NCBI RefSeq assembly: GCF_013267595.1
Contig: NZ_CP054010.1
Span: 1 to 64,000 of the forward strand
Direction: 5' to 3'
DNA from: Prevotella melaninogenica
Lineage (GTDB): Bacteria > Bacteroidota > Bacteroidia > Bacteroidales > Bacteroidaceae
Length of the DNA stretch: 64,000 bases
Shown here: positions 46,385-55,745 of the stretch, piece after piece
Layout of the letters: every line of letters starts with the position of its first letter
Numbering within the stretch: position 1 is the first letter of the stretch
The notes under the pieces: generated by a model
Told to the model about the DNA's origin: nothing
Seen by the model: the letters and a program-made list of their open reading frames with translations, nothing else
The model's database searches: none
Program-made: the position numbers and the translations under genes

Positions 46385-46933
46385 ATGAGTAAAGTTCAAC
46401 TTATATATGAAGGTGTATCAGAGATAGTAGGAGGTCCAGAGTTAGGACTTCTCGTTCTGTCTGATCTTACACGCACAAGGCAGATTGCCATTGTGTGTGA
46501 TAAACATATGGAGTATGAACTTGGCTTGCGAACAGGCGAGAAGTCTGTTACAGAAAGATTGTTGCCAGAAGTGCTTTGTAGTGTGAATCCAATGATGACA
46601 AGTGAGCACTATGAGATACTCTTTAATTCTATTGTTGATGGACAATATAAGGCTCTTTTGGTGAATAAAGATGACTTAACGCTTACCCCTATACGTGCTT
46701 CTGATGCAATCTTATTGGCACATGTGGCAAAGTTGAACATCTTTATGGAAGAGCATCTATTCAAGCGTCAGAGTGTTGATAGCAGTGTAAGTCAGAACAA
46801 GATGGCATTACCTTTAAATGCTTTAAGCTTTGAGATGTTGCATCATGCCTTGGAGAAAGCCATAGAAGATGAGAATTATGAACTTGCTTCTATGCTTAGA
46901 GATGAAATGAAGAATAGGGCAAAGGAACCTTGA
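46385..46933 (+). CDS. Bifunctional nuclease-domain protein with UVR motif
   Basis: 182 aa from ATG 46385 (MSKVQLIYEGVSEIVGGPELG). The frame is open further upstream but would overlap the nupG gene. The N-terminal domain is DUF151/BFN-like (bifunctional nuclease) with LLVLSDLTRTRQIAI and ASDAILLAHVAKLNI, and the C-terminal helix pair FEMLHHALEKAIEDENYELASMLRDEM is a UvrB/UvrC-like motif. BFN proteins degrade RNA or DNA in vitro; the cellular role in Bacteroidota is unclear. Likely in one transcript with rsmE. Confidence 0.85.
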   Translation: MSKVQLIYEGVSEIVGGPELGLLVLSDLTRTRQIAIVCDKHMEYELGLRTGEKSVTERLLPEVLCSVNPMMTSEHYEILFNSIVDGQYKALLVNKDDLTLTPIRASDAILLAHVAKLNIFMEEHLFKRQSVDSSVSQNKMALPLNALSFEMLHHALEKAIEDENYELASMLRDEMKNRAKEP

Positions 46934-47011
46934 TTACGAAAGCTAATCAAGAATATCGAATTGCTATATAGAACATCCTTTTTAAAGAAGACGATGTTAT
47001 AAAACCAAAGA

Positions 47012-47746
47012 ATGAAAGAAGCAAGATACTTTTATGTCCCTAATGCAGCCGTAGAAACGGAGTTGCCTGCTGAGGAAGCAGTTCATGCAATACGTGTACT
47101 TCGGTTGAAAGAAGGCGATGAAATGTTCCTTATGGATGGTGAAGGCTGCTTTTATAAAGCGGAAGTAGCACTGGTATCATCGAAGAAGTGCCTTTATACT
47201 ATTAAAGAAACGCTGAAACAAGAACCTGTTTGGCGTGGAAAGATTCATCTTGCTATTGCTCCAACAAAAGACATGGGGCGTATAGAATGGATGACAGAAA
47301 AGGCTACTGAAGTAGGCTTTGACGAAATCAGCTTCTTAGATTGTAAGTTCTCTGAACGTAAGACATTGCGTGCTGATCGTATAGAGAAGATTGTCATTTC
47401 TGCAGTAAAGCAAAGTCGTAAGGGTTGGAAACCTGTTGTAAATCCTATGACACCTTTTCGTCGTTTCATAGAAAATTGTTCCAACAATGGGCGGAAGTTT
47501 ATCTGTCATTGTTATCCAGAGATTTCACGCGCAGACTTCTTTACTGCTATTTCACAGGAAGAACAGCCTTCTTCTGCAGAGGATATTACCGTATTGGTAG
47601 GTCCGGAAGGCGACTTCTCTATTGATGAAGTACGTTTTGCTTTGGAGCATGGTTTTGAGAGTGTTATATTGGGTAACAGCCGTTTACGTACAGAGACCGC
47701 AGGACTTAGTGCCGTTATGATGTCGCAGCTTGCACGTAGAGTGTAA
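47012..47746 (+). CDS. rsmE: 16S rRNA m3U1498 methyltransferase RsmE
   Basis: 244 aa. SPOUT fold: N-terminal PUA-like domain (HAIRVLRLKEGDEMFLMDG), then IHLAIAPTKDMGRIEWMTEKATEVG, the SAM-binding knot VLVGPEGDFSIDEV and LGNSRLRTETAGLSAVMM. It methylates U1498 in the small subunit. Length normal. Confidence 0.95.
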   Translation: MKEARYFYVPNAAVETELPAEEAVHAIRVLRLKEGDEMFLMDGEGCFYKAEVALVSSKKCLYTIKETLKQEPVWRGKIHLAIAPTKDMGRIEWMTEKATEVGFDEISFLDCKFSERKTLRADRIEKIVISAVKQSRKGWKPVVNPMTPFRRFIENCSNNGRKFICHCYPEISRADFFTAISQEEQPSSAEDITVLVGPEGDFSIDEVRFALEHGFESVILGNSRLRTETAGLSAVMMSQLARRV

Positions 47747-47826
47747 GCTGTTTTTGTGTGTATAAAGTTTGAATAGATGGTGAAGACTTCTAAAAATAGA
47801 TATCTGTAATTGAAATTATCATATTC

Positions 47827-47892
47827 CGCACCAATGGTGTTAAGCCTTCGCACAATGTGTGCTAAGCCTCCGCACATGATGTGCGGAGCATC
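47827..47892. repeat. 22-bp tandem palindromic array, copy 4 (3 units)
   Basis: Units start at 47827, 47849 and 47871 with cores CGCACCAATGGTGT, CGCACAATGTGTGC and CGCACATGATGTGC, each followed by TAAGCCT or GGAGCAT. The gap 47747-48126 also holds the receptor promoter. Confidence 0.88.
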
Positions 47893-48066
47893 AATACGAC
47901 AGCAAATAATGGATAGAATCGTCCTTTATGGACATTAGTTGAAATGCAACAAGACAAATAATAGGTAATAGAACACTAATAATCAAGTTATATGATAAAA
48001 AGTTTATCGAGTGCAATAGAATTATTTTTTTCATTGTTCTCCCGTGTTTATATCAAAAAAAATGCT

Positions 48067-48074
48067 TAATTTTG
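48067..48074 (+). promoter_or_regulatory. -7 box of the TonB-dependent receptor gene
   Basis: TAATTTTG, 53 bp before the ATG. No -33 box seen. Confidence 0.5.
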
Positions 48075-48126
48075 CAGCATACATTTAAATAACGTTATTA
48101 TTTATATTAAATTTTTTAGCTAAACT

Positions 48127-51100
48127 ATGCAGAAAAGATTACTTTTCTTGATTACGTTGTTGCTTGCAATGACAACTACTGTCATGGCACAGGTTACAAC
48201 TTCTGGAATCAGCGGTAAGGTTGTATCTCAGGGTGAAGATGTTATTGGTGCTACCATTACAGCGACCCACCAACCTTCAGGAACTGTTTACCGTGCTGTG
48301 ACGAACATCGATGGCCGTTACACTATTCAAGGTATGCGCGTCGGTGGTCCTTACAAGGTGACCATAGCTTACATTGGTCAAAAGACAAAGACTTTTGATA
48401 ATGTAACACTTCGTCTGGGTGAGACGGAAGATCTCTCTTGTTCTCTTCAAGACGACACCAAGGAACTTCAAGAAGTTGTTGTAAAGGGTAGTGCGGGTGT
48501 CAATGCAACCAAGACGGGTGCTGCACAGAGTATCAACTCTAAGCAGATTGCTGATATGCCAAGCATTACCCATGGTATTGCTGATGTAGCTCGACTTAAT
48601 CCACAGTTGACAACAACGAATAGTGGTGCAATGTCTTTTGCTGGTACAAGCAACCGCTACAACTCTTTCATGATTGACGGTGCTGCCAACAATGACGTGT
48701 TCGGTCTTTCAAGTGATGGTACGAATGGTGGTAGAGCTGGTGCACAGCCAGTATCAATGGAGACTATTGAGCAGATTCAGGTGAACGTTGCTCCTTTCGA
48801 CGTTCGTCAAGGTGGTTTTACTGGTGGTGCTATCAATGCTATTACAAAGAGTGGTACCAATAATTTCCACGGTAGTGTTTATGGCTTTGGTAACAATCAG
48901 AACTTGGTTGGATCAAAATATCCTCTCGCAGATGGTGGTTATGCGCCAAAGTTCAACAAACAGCAAGAGTATAATATCGGTGTAACCTTAGGTGGTCCTA
49001 TTATTAAGGATAAGTTGTTCTTCTTTGCTAACTATGAGAAGACCAACAAAACCTATCCAAACCTTTATACTTTAGGTTCTGAGCAATCAGCTGTTGATGC
49101 AGCAAAGGCAAATGATATCTTGGTTAAGATTGCTGATATAGCAAATCGTCAGGGCGTAAACTTCCCAACAGTACTTTCTTCTGAAGATATTTATACAAAG
49201 AGTAATAAGGTAGGTTTGAAGCTCGACTGGAATATTAATGAGACCAATAAAGCCTCTCTTCGTTGGAGTCTTGTTGATGCAGTTCAGTTGAATAATGCTG
49301 GTTCACGAACAGCTGTTAATGGTAGTAGCTATGCTTTCCCATTTGAAAGTACTACCAATTCATTCATTGCAGAGTTGCAGAGTCGTATCTCTCCGTCTGT
49401 TGCTAATGAGGCTCGTGCAAGCTATGTACGTGTAAGAGACAATCGTGCTATCTCTGGTGAATATCCTAATGTTACTATCAATAACGTCGGTGGTGGTGCA
49501 GTAAACTTAGGTATTGACCGTTCTTCTATGGCTAACCGCTTGGATCAGGACATCTATACATTGGAAGATAACTTGACTTGGTATAAGGGTAATCATACCT
49601 TTACATTCGGTACTCACAACGAATTGTATAAGTTTACAAATCTCTTCCTTCAGGATCTCTTTGGTAGTTATACCTTCAAGAACTATGATTCTTTCGTAAG
49701 CTACTACAATGATTATGTTAATGGAACTATAGATCCAAAGAAGTCATATATTAACTTGTATCGTTATGGTCATGCAAATGTTGACGTAACAGGTAACCCA
49801 CGTTGGGAATCTTCATTTGGTGCGGCTCAGTTGAGTTTCTATGCACAGGATAAGTGGGATGCAACCACAAACTTCCAGTTGACTTATGGTTTGCGTATGG
49901 ATATTCCAATTATCATGGATACCCCTACTGCAAATGAGCCATTTGCTCAGTATGCAGAGACAAAGGGATGGAATGTTAAGACTAATCAGCGTTTGGCAAG
50001 TAGTCCTCTTTTTAGCCCACGTGTAGGTTTCCGTTGGGATATCAAGAAAGATCGCAGATTTATTCTTCGTGGTGGGGCTGGTGTGTTTACTGGTCGTATA
50101 CCTTTTGTTTGGATTAGCAACAACTATTCTAATACTGGTATCCAGGTTTCATCATTTAATGTTAACGCTCCAACAGGCTTGAATTTGTTGCTTGACCCTA
50201 ATGGACAGGAGGCAAATGCTAATAAGTTAAAGGCATTAGGAAGTCAGACTATCAATGTTTACGATCGTAACTTCAAGTATGCACAGAACCTTCGTTTCAA
50301 CCTTGGTTTTGACTTTAACGTGTTAGGTATCAACTGGACAGCTGAGGCTATCTACTCAAAGACATTGAATGATATCCTTTATGAGAATCTTGCTTACGAG
50401 CAGACTGGTAAGACCTTTGGTGAAGTCTATGGTAGTGCAGGTGCTCCAGTAGAAGACAATCGTCCACTTTTCTCTAAGGTAACTGCAGGAAGTCCTTATA
50501 CAAATGTTTATAAACTCAGCAATACTTCAAAGGGTTATACAATGAACTTGAGCTTGAAGGCTGAGAAGCATTTCGACTTCGGACTTGACTTGATGGCAAG
50601 TTATACTTGGACAAAGTCTATGAGTGTCAATAATGGTAGCTCATCTGTTGCAGAGAGTAACTGGAGATATAATTATACTTATCGTAACCCTAACGACCCA
50701 GAGTTGGGCTATTCAGCTTACAATATTCCTCACCGTATTCAGGCTTCTGCTTACTATCACATAAACTATGGTGCACAGAAGCAGTGGCAGACTACTGTAG
50801 GTCTTATCTATCAGGCTAAGAGTGGCTCTCCATATAGTATCTATTATTATGGTGATGTTAACGAAGATGGCGCAAATGGTAACGACCTCTTCTTTATCCC
50901 AACAGATGCTCAGATTGATAAGATGCAGTTTGAAGAGACTAACTTCTCTGCTAATGCACTTACGAAAGCAGTCTTTGGTGATAACTTCACTGCACCTAAG
51001 TTGACTGCTGATATGCAGCGTGCAATGATGAAGCATTGGATTGGCAATGACTCTTATATGAAGAATCATCGTGGTGAATACTACAAGCGTTATGCTGATA

Positions 51101-51387
51101 ACCTCGCTTTCGAACATCACTTCGATGTTCACTTCGCACAGAAGTATAGCTTCAAGGTGGGTGGTCAGATTAATTCTCTTGAGTTGAGCTTCGATATCAT
51201 TAATGCTGGTAACATGCTGAATAAGAACTGGGGTCATACCTATGGTGATGGTTTCGGTGTTTATTATAGTCCAGTTAACTATCAGAGAAATGGTCGTTAC
51301 CAGTTTACTGGTGGTTATGCAACACGTAACTATAATGACTACTACAGCCGTTGGCGTGGTCAGATTGGCTTGCGTTACACATTCTAA
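48127..51387 (+). CDS. TonB-dependent receptor with carboxypeptidase-regulatory domain
   Basis: 1086 aa with a signal peptide (MQKRLLFLITLLLAMTTTVMA). The N-terminal regulatory-like domain has VTTSGISGKVVSQGEDVIGA, then a plug (KQIADMPSITHGIADVARLNP, NSFMIDGAANNDVFG), and a 22-strand barrel ending LRYTF, the OMP C-terminal aromatic. It is an OmpA/SusC-like outer-membrane importer without an adjacent SusD, so the substrate is open; the carboxypeptidase-regulatory class often handles peptides or siderophores. It is followed by a strong terminator. Confidence 0.88.
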   Translation: MQKRLLFLITLLLAMTTTVMAQVTTSGISGKVVSQGEDVIGATITATHQPSGTVYRAVTNIDGRYTIQGMRVGGPYKVTIAYIGQKTKTFDNVTLRLGETEDLSCSLQDDTKELQEVVVKGSAGVNATKTGAAQSINSKQIADMPSITHGIADVARLNPQLTTTNSGAMSFAGTSNRYNSFMIDGAANNDVFGLSSDGTNGGRAGAQPVSMETIEQIQVNVAPFDVRQGGFTGGAINAITKSGTNNFHGSVYGFGNNQNLVGSKYPLADGGYAPKFNKQQEYNIGVTLGGPIIKDKLFFFANYEKTNKTYPNLYTLGSEQSAVDAAKANDILVKIADIANRQGVNFPTVLSSEDIYTKSNKVGLKLDWNINETNKASLRWSLVDAVQLNNAGSRTAVNGSSYAFPFESTTNSFIAELQSRISPSVANEARASYVRVRDNRAISGEYPNVTINNVGGGAVNLGIDRSSMANRLDQDIYTLEDNLTWYKGNHTFTFGTHNELYKFTNLFLQDLFGSYTFKNYDSFVSYYNDYVNGTIDPKKSYINLYRYGHANVDVTGNPRWESSFGAAQLSFYAQDKWDATTNFQLTYGLRMDIPIIMDTPTANEPFAQYAETKGWNVKTNQRLASSPLFSPRVGFRWDIKKDRRFILRGGAGVFTGRIPFVWISNNYSNTGIQVSSFNVNAPTGLNLLLDPNGQEANANKLKALGSQTINVYDRNFKYAQNLRFNLGFDFNVLGINWTAEAIYSKTLNDILYENLAYEQTGKTFGEVYGSAGAPVEDNRPLFSKVTAGSPYTNVYKLSNTSKGYTMNLSLKAEKHFDFGLDLMASYTWTKSMSVNNGSSSVAESNWRYNYTYRNPNDPELGYSAYNIPHRIQASAYYHINYGAQKQWQTTVGLIYQAKSGSPYSIYYYGDVNEDGANGNDLFFIPTDAQIDKMQFEETNFSANALTKAVFGDNFTAPKLTADMQRAMMKHWIGNDSYMKNHRGEYYKRYADNLAFEHHFDVHFAQKYSFKVGGQINSLELSFDIINAGNMLNKNWGHTYGDGFGVYYSPVNYQRNGRYQFTGGYATRNYNDYYSRWRGQIGLRYTF

Positions 51388-51410
51388 GATGTAAGATAAA
51401 ACTATATAAA

Positions 51411-51445
51411 AAGCAGAGACTCTTGTTGGGGTCTCTGCTTTTTTT
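51411..51445 (+). terminator. Terminator of the TonB-dependent receptor gene
   Basis: AAGCAGAGAC (51411-51420), loop of 10, GTCTCTGCTT (51431-51440), then TTTTT. Confidence 0.92.
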
Positions 51446-51455
51446 GTTACCTTTG
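51426..51455 (+). promoter_or_regulatory. Promoter of the cupin gene
   Basis: TTG (51426-51428), 19 bp, TACCTTTG (51448-51455), overlapping the terminator hairpin just upstream; leader of about 85 nt. Confidence 0.6.
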
Positions 51456-51545
51456 TGCTTGATAGACTGCATTCGGTAATCTGTGAGTAATCGTTCATAG
51501 CATCCATTTGCACTATCTTCATATAAGAATTAAAAACCATACATT

Positions 51546-51878
51546 ATGATTATTGATTTTGACAAGATTACCGAAGAGCATATTGAAGGCTTTAAAGGGG
51601 GTGAAGGAAAATTGGATGTGCGTGCTTTTGTAGATGATCAGACACGTATCATGTACTCAACCTTGCGTCCTGGTGCAAATAGTGGAAAGCATCAGCATGT
51701 TGGCTCTTTTGAGGTTATGTATGTTATTAGTGGTGAACTGACTGTTCATTATGACGATACAACGGAAGTTGCAAGGGTAGGACAGTTACATTATTGTCCA
51801 GAAGGGCACTTCCATTGGTTTGAAAACTGTACGGACCACGATGTCGTTTACCTTGCTATTGTACCAACTTTGAGGTAA
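51546..51878 (+). CDS. Cupin-domain protein
   Basis: 110 aa, one cupin beta-barrel: the first motif GANSGKHQHVGSFEVMYVISG has metal-binding His residues and Glu, and the second is PEGHFHWFENCTDHDVVYLAI. Such small cupins bind a metal and may be isomerases or sugar-binding sensors. It lies upstream of the sialic-acid genes; whether it is part of that set is not clear from the spacing (287 bp). Confidence 0.82.
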   Translation: MIIDFDKITEEHIEGFKGGEGKLDVRAFVDDQTRIMYSTLRPGANSGKHQHVGSFEVMYVISGELTVHYDDTTEVARVGQLHYCPEGHFHWFENCTDHDVVYLAIVPTLR

Positions 51879-51892
51879 GTGCGAATTCTTTT

Positions 51893-51973
51893 CATGAAAA
51901 AAAATATTTATTGTCGTGAAGAAAAATATTTCTTTTTATGAAAATAATTCTTTTCTTTCATGAAAAGAAATTG
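51893..51973. repeat. 22-bp tandem array, ATGAAAA family (4 units)
   Basis: Units start at 51893, 51915, 51937 and 51959 with CATGAAAA, CGTGAAGA, TATGAAAA and CATGAAAA, each followed by an AT-rich run. Same 22-bp period as the palindromic arrays but a different sequence. The rest of the gap to 52165 holds the palindrome at 52089. Confidence 0.7.
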
Positions 51974-52088
51974 TTAATGATGATGTCATATAGCCTCAGT
52001 CATCTCATTCTTTTTCCTTAAATAGCAGGAGAATGTAGGTTGTTTGTGGTTAGTAAGCAAATTGATTATGGCATGGAATTTTACATTA

Positions 52089-52098
52089 TACGTACGTA
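52089..52098. promoter_or_regulatory. Palindrome before the sialic-acid genes
   Basis: TACGTACGTA, a perfect 10-bp palindrome, 68 bp before the nanM ATG. It could be an operator of a local regulator. No consensus -7 box was found nearby. Confidence 0.4.
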
Positions 52099-52165
52099 AA
52101 TACTGTTGTATAGTTGTATTATTGTAAGAAGGGGGGTAACCCAAGCGATATTTTAACCTAAAACG

Positions 52166-53263
52166 ATGAGAATTAAAAACCTAATAATGACAACGATAAC
52201 TTTATTGACGGGATTGGGTGCAAACGCCTCTGATGCCGATAGCTTAATGGTGATGCGTGGTTTTCCTACGGATGAAGTAGGAATAGAACATGGCGTTTCT
52301 GCTTGTTATGCAGGTAGAATTGATGACCAACTTGTTATGGCTGGTGGTTGTAACTTTCCAGTAAATACGTTGGATCCTGATAGTAAGAAGGTTTATTACA
52401 GTGGGATTTATGCTACCAAAACTGACGATGGAAATCAACTGAATTGGAAGTTGGTTGGTCACTTGCCTGAACCATTGTCTTATGGTGTTACTGTGACTTG
52501 CGACAACAGTATGATTGTGGTAGGCGGAATGAATAACGACGGAAGCTATGGAAAAGTTTATCGTGTAACTCTTGTTGATGGTAAAGCTGAAGTTTCGACT
52601 CTCCCTTCTATGCCTTGCTCAGTGGATAATATGGCTGGTGCTTTGGTCGGTAAACATCTCTATATAGCAGGAGGAGCAATGGATGGTAAGGCTTCTAATC
52701 GTGTTTTGCACCTTGACTTAGATAATATCTCAGCAGGATGGAAGGACATAAAACCCTTCCCTGGTATGGTACGTGTGCAGCCAGTAGCAGGTTGTATGGG
52801 TGACAATCGTTTCTGTCTTTTCGGTGGTTTCGCTCCTGCAGCAAATGGTGAGGAAGCAAAGTTGGCGATGGATGGTTGCGTTTATGATGAGACTACTGAT
52901 GAATGGCAGGTGCTTGAAGGTCCGAAGGACGATAAGGGAGAACCGCTGTTTGTAGGTGGTGGTACGGCTATCAACCTATGCAAAGATCAGCTTTTGGTGA
53001 TGGGAGGCGTTAATAAAGACGTTTTCCTCTCAGCTGTTAATCATCCTCAACCAGATTATTTGAGTCATCCTGTTGAGTGGTATCGCTTTAATCCATACAC
53101 TTTATACTATAATAAAGATGGCTGGAAGGTACTTTATAAGAGTTCAGAAACGGCACGTGCTGGTGCAGCCTTGGCACAGACAGATCATGGTTTGTACGTG
53201 ATTGGTGGAGAGTTGAAGCCAAGAGTGCGTAGTAATCAGATAGTAAAGTACCCGAAACGCTAA
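52166..53263 (+). CDS. nanM: Cyclically permuted mutarotase, NanM-like
   Basis: 365 aa with a signal peptide (MRIKNLIMTTITLLTGLGANA). Six Kelch-like units are visible, for example LYIAGGAMDGKASNRVLHLD, CLFGGFAPAANGEEA and LYVIGGELKPRVRSNQIVKY. It matches the cyclically permuted mutarotase family that interconverts sialic acid anomers (N-acetylneuraminate epimerase). Next come an MFS transporter and a sialic acid lyase on the same strand, supporting this role. Periplasmic. Confidence 0.85.
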   Translation: MRIKNLIMTTITLLTGLGANASDADSLMVMRGFPTDEVGIEHGVSACYAGRIDDQLVMAGGCNFPVNTLDPDSKKVYYSGIYATKTDDGNQLNWKLVGHLPEPLSYGVTVTCDNSMIVVGGMNNDGSYGKVYRVTLVDGKAEVSTLPSMPCSVDNMAGALVGKHLYIAGGAMDGKASNRVLHLDLDNISAGWKDIKPFPGMVRVQPVAGCMGDNRFCLFGGFAPAANGEEAKLAMDGCVYDETTDEWQVLEGPKDDKGEPLFVGGGTAINLCKDQLLVMGGVNKDVFLSAVNHPQPDYLSHPVEWYRFNPYTLYYNKDGWKVLYKSSETARAGAALAQTDHGLYVIGGELKPRVRSNQIVKYPKR

Positions 53264-53383
53264 TATCTATCAGTGAAATTTTGCTCCTAATTTAAGTAAT
53301 TTATTAATCGCCCGTTGTACTCTATGACATTCATCACTTACTTATGTAAGATGAATGAGATGCGGGGAGGGCTGTAATCTTTT

Positions 53384-54610
53384 ATGAAAAAATACTATCC
53401 TTGGGTACTTGTTGCCCTCCTTTGGTTTGTAGCCTTACTGAATTATATGGATCGACAGATGTTGTCGACGATGCAGGAAGCTATGAAAGTCGATATTGCA
53501 GAACTAAATCACGCAGAGGCTTTTGGTGCATTGATGGCTGTTTTCTTGTGGATTTACGGTATTGTAAGTCCATTCGCAGGTATTATTGCCGACCGAGTTA
53601 GTCGTAAGTGGCTTGTTGTTGGTAGCATCTTTGTATGGTCTGCTGTGACTTATCTTATGGGTTATGCTGAGAGTTTCGACCAACTTTATTGGCTCCGTGC
53701 CTTTATGGGCATTAGCGAAGCACTTTATATTCCTGCAGCTTTGTCGCTCATTGCTGATTGGCATGAGGGAAAATCACGCTCATTAGCGATAGGTATTCAC
53801 ATGACAGGACTTTATGTTGGTCAGGCTGTTGGAGGTTTTGGCGCAACGTTGGCAGCGATGTTCTCATGGCATGCAGCTTTTCATTGGTTTGGTATCGTTG
53901 GTATTATTTATTCAATTGTATTACTTTTATTCTTGAAAGAGAATCCTAAGCATGGACAGAAAGCGGTTTTACAAGGTGAGACTAAGTTAAGTAAGAATCC
54001 TTTCCGTGGATTGTCTATCGTCTTCTCTACATGGGCTTTCTGGGTGATACTCTTCTACTTTGCCGTACCAAGTCTCCCGGGTTGGGCAACAAAGAACTGG
54101 TTGCCAACACTGTTTGCTAATAGCTTGGATATTCCAATGTCAAGTGCTGGTCCAATGTCTACGATAACAATTGCGGTGTCATCATTCATTGGCGTTATCA
54201 TGGGTGGTATTGTTTCTGATTGTTGGGTACAGCGTAACTTGCGAGGACGTGTCTATACCAGTGCCATTGGACTTGGTCTTACCGTTCCAGCCCTTATGTT
54301 ATTGGGCTTTGGTCATAGTCTTGTAGCTGTCGTCGGAGCAGGTTTATGCTTTGGTATTGGTTATGGTATGTTTGATGCTAACAATATGCCAATCCTCTGT
54401 CAGTTCATTTCTTCAAAGTATCGCAGTACTGCTTATGGTATTATGAACATGACCGGAGTCTTCGCTGGTGCTGCTGTTACACAGGTATTAGGCAAGTGGA
54501 CTGATGGTGGTAACCTTGGTAATGGCTTTGCTATCTTGGGATGTATTGTTGTCTTAGCTTTGGTTTTACAGCTCTCTTGTTTGAAACCAACAACCGACAA
54601 TATGGAGTAA
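53384..54610 (+). CDS. nanT: MFS transporter, probable sialic acid importer
   Basis: 408 aa, twelve helices with the MFS loop motif GIIADRVSRKWLVVG and NYMDRQMLSTM at the first helix, the anion:cation symporter clade. Between nanM and nanA genes, so it is the likely inner-membrane importer of N-acetylneuraminate, as in other Bacteroidota nan clusters. Specificity is inferred from context. Confidence 0.82.
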   Translation: MKKYYPWVLVALLWFVALLNYMDRQMLSTMQEAMKVDIAELNHAEAFGALMAVFLWIYGIVSPFAGIIADRVSRKWLVVGSIFVWSAVTYLMGYAESFDQLYWLRAFMGISEALYIPAALSLIADWHEGKSRSLAIGIHMTGLYVGQAVGGFGATLAAMFSWHAAFHWFGIVGIIYSIVLLLFLKENPKHGQKAVLQGETKLSKNPFRGLSIVFSTWAFWVILFYFAVPSLPGWATKNWLPTLFANSLDIPMSSAGPMSTITIAVSSFIGVIMGGIVSDCWVQRNLRGRVYTSAIGLGLTVPALMLLGFGHSLVAVVGAGLCFGIGYGMFDANNMPILCQFISSKYRSTAYGIMNMTGVFAGAAVTQVLGKWTDGGNLGNGFAILGCIVVLALVLQLSCLKPTTDNME

Positions 54611-54702
54611 CGAATCGCTTATAATTGCTTATTATTATCATATATAATCGCCTTTCCCACGCATACAACCCCCTTTTAGAGGATTAAAGGTGGAGGGCAA
54701 CA

Positions 54703-55626
54703 ATGTTTATGGAAAAGATTATTGGATTAATTGACGCACCGTTCACGCCATTCTATGCTAATGGCGATGTCAATCTTGAGCCTATTGAGGCTTATGCAGC
54801 CATGTTGCAGAAGAACGGTTTGAAGGGAGTGTTTATTAATGGTTCATCTGGTGAGGGCTATATGCTCACAACTGAGGAGCGTATGCAGTTAGCTGAACGC
54901 TGGATGCAGGCTGCACCAGAGGGCTTCAAGGTTATTGTACACGTGGGTAGTTGTTGCTTGCGTGAGAGCGTACGTTTGGCAGAACATGCAGAGAAGATTG
55001 GTGCATGGGGTATCGGAGCTATGGCTCCTCCATTCCCAAAGATTGGTCGTATCGAGGAGTTAGTGAAGTATTGTGAGACAATTGCAGCCGCAGCTCCCTC
55101 ACTTCCTTTCTACTACTACCACATCCCAGCATTCAATGGTGCATTCTTATCTATGCTCGAACTCTTGAAAGCAGTCGATGGTCGTATCCCTAACTTTGCA
55201 GGCATTAAGTACACCTTCGAGAGTCTTTATGAGTACAACCAATGCCGTCTTTACAAGGATGGTAAGTTTGATATGCTGCATGGACAGGACGAAACGATTC
55301 TCCCAAGTTTGGCTCAAGGTGGTGCAAAGGGTGGTATCGGTGGCACAACCAACTATAATGGTCGTGAACTGACAGGTATCATCGAGGCATGGAACAAGGG
55401 TGACATCGAAATAGCACGTGAGAAACAAAACTTCTCACAAGAGGTTATCAACGTTATTTGTCACTTCCGTGGTAACATCGTTGGTGGTAAGCGCATCATG
55501 AAGTTGATGGGTTTTGACCTTGGTCCTAACCGTGTTCCATTCCAGAATATGACAGATGAAGAAGAGGCACGCATGAAGAAAGAACTTGAAGAAATTGGTT
55601 TCTTTGAGCGTTGCAATAAGTTCTAA
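54703..55626 (+). CDS. nanA: N-acetylneuraminate lyase
   Basis: 307 aa. DapA/NanA TIM barrel: APFTPFYANGDVNLEPIEAY, FINGSSGEGYMLTTEERMQLAE (GSSGE motif), FYYYHIPAFNG (catalytic Tyr) and FAGIKYTFESLYEY with the Schiff-base Lys. It splits N-acetylneuraminate into N-acetylmannosamine and pyruvate. Last gene of the sialic-acid set, before a strong terminator. The start is ATG 54703 or 54709; the two differ by two residues. Confidence 0.9.
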   Translation: MFMEKIIGLIDAPFTPFYANGDVNLEPIEAYAAMLQKNGLKGVFINGSSGEGYMLTTEERMQLAERWMQAAPEGFKVIVHVGSCCLRESVRLAEHAEKIGAWGIGAMAPPFPKIGRIEELVKYCETIAAAAPSLPFYYYHIPAFNGAFLSMLELLKAVDGRIPNFAGIKYTFESLYEYNQCRLYKDGKFDMLHGQDETILPSLAQGGAKGGIGGTTNYNGRELTGIIEAWNKGDIEIAREKQNFSQEVINVICHFRGNIVGGKRIMKLMGFDLGPNRVPFQNMTDEEEARMKKELEEIGFFERCNKF

Positions 55627-55637
55627 CAAACATAATT

Positions 55638-55710
55638 CAGCCCAATATTTCCTTTTATTCTTCCTTTCAATACATGTTAATTTGTAGGAAGAGTGGGAAA
55701 TATTGGGCTG
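55638..55710. terminator. Terminator between nanA and ansA
   Basis: CAGCCCAATATTTCC (55638-55652) and GGAAATATTGGGCTG (55696-55710), a 15-bp perfect stem with a 43-nt loop that has a further inner stem (CTTCC/GGAAG), followed by TTTTGTTTTT. Confidence 0.85.
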
Positions 55711-55745
55711 TTTTGTTTTTCTATCAAGTCGTTTGCAGTAGTCTA

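Noticed and set aside
50713..51540. 275-aa open frame antisense to the TonB-dependent receptor gene
   Set aside because: It mirrors the codon pattern of the receptor on the other strand and has no recognisable product.
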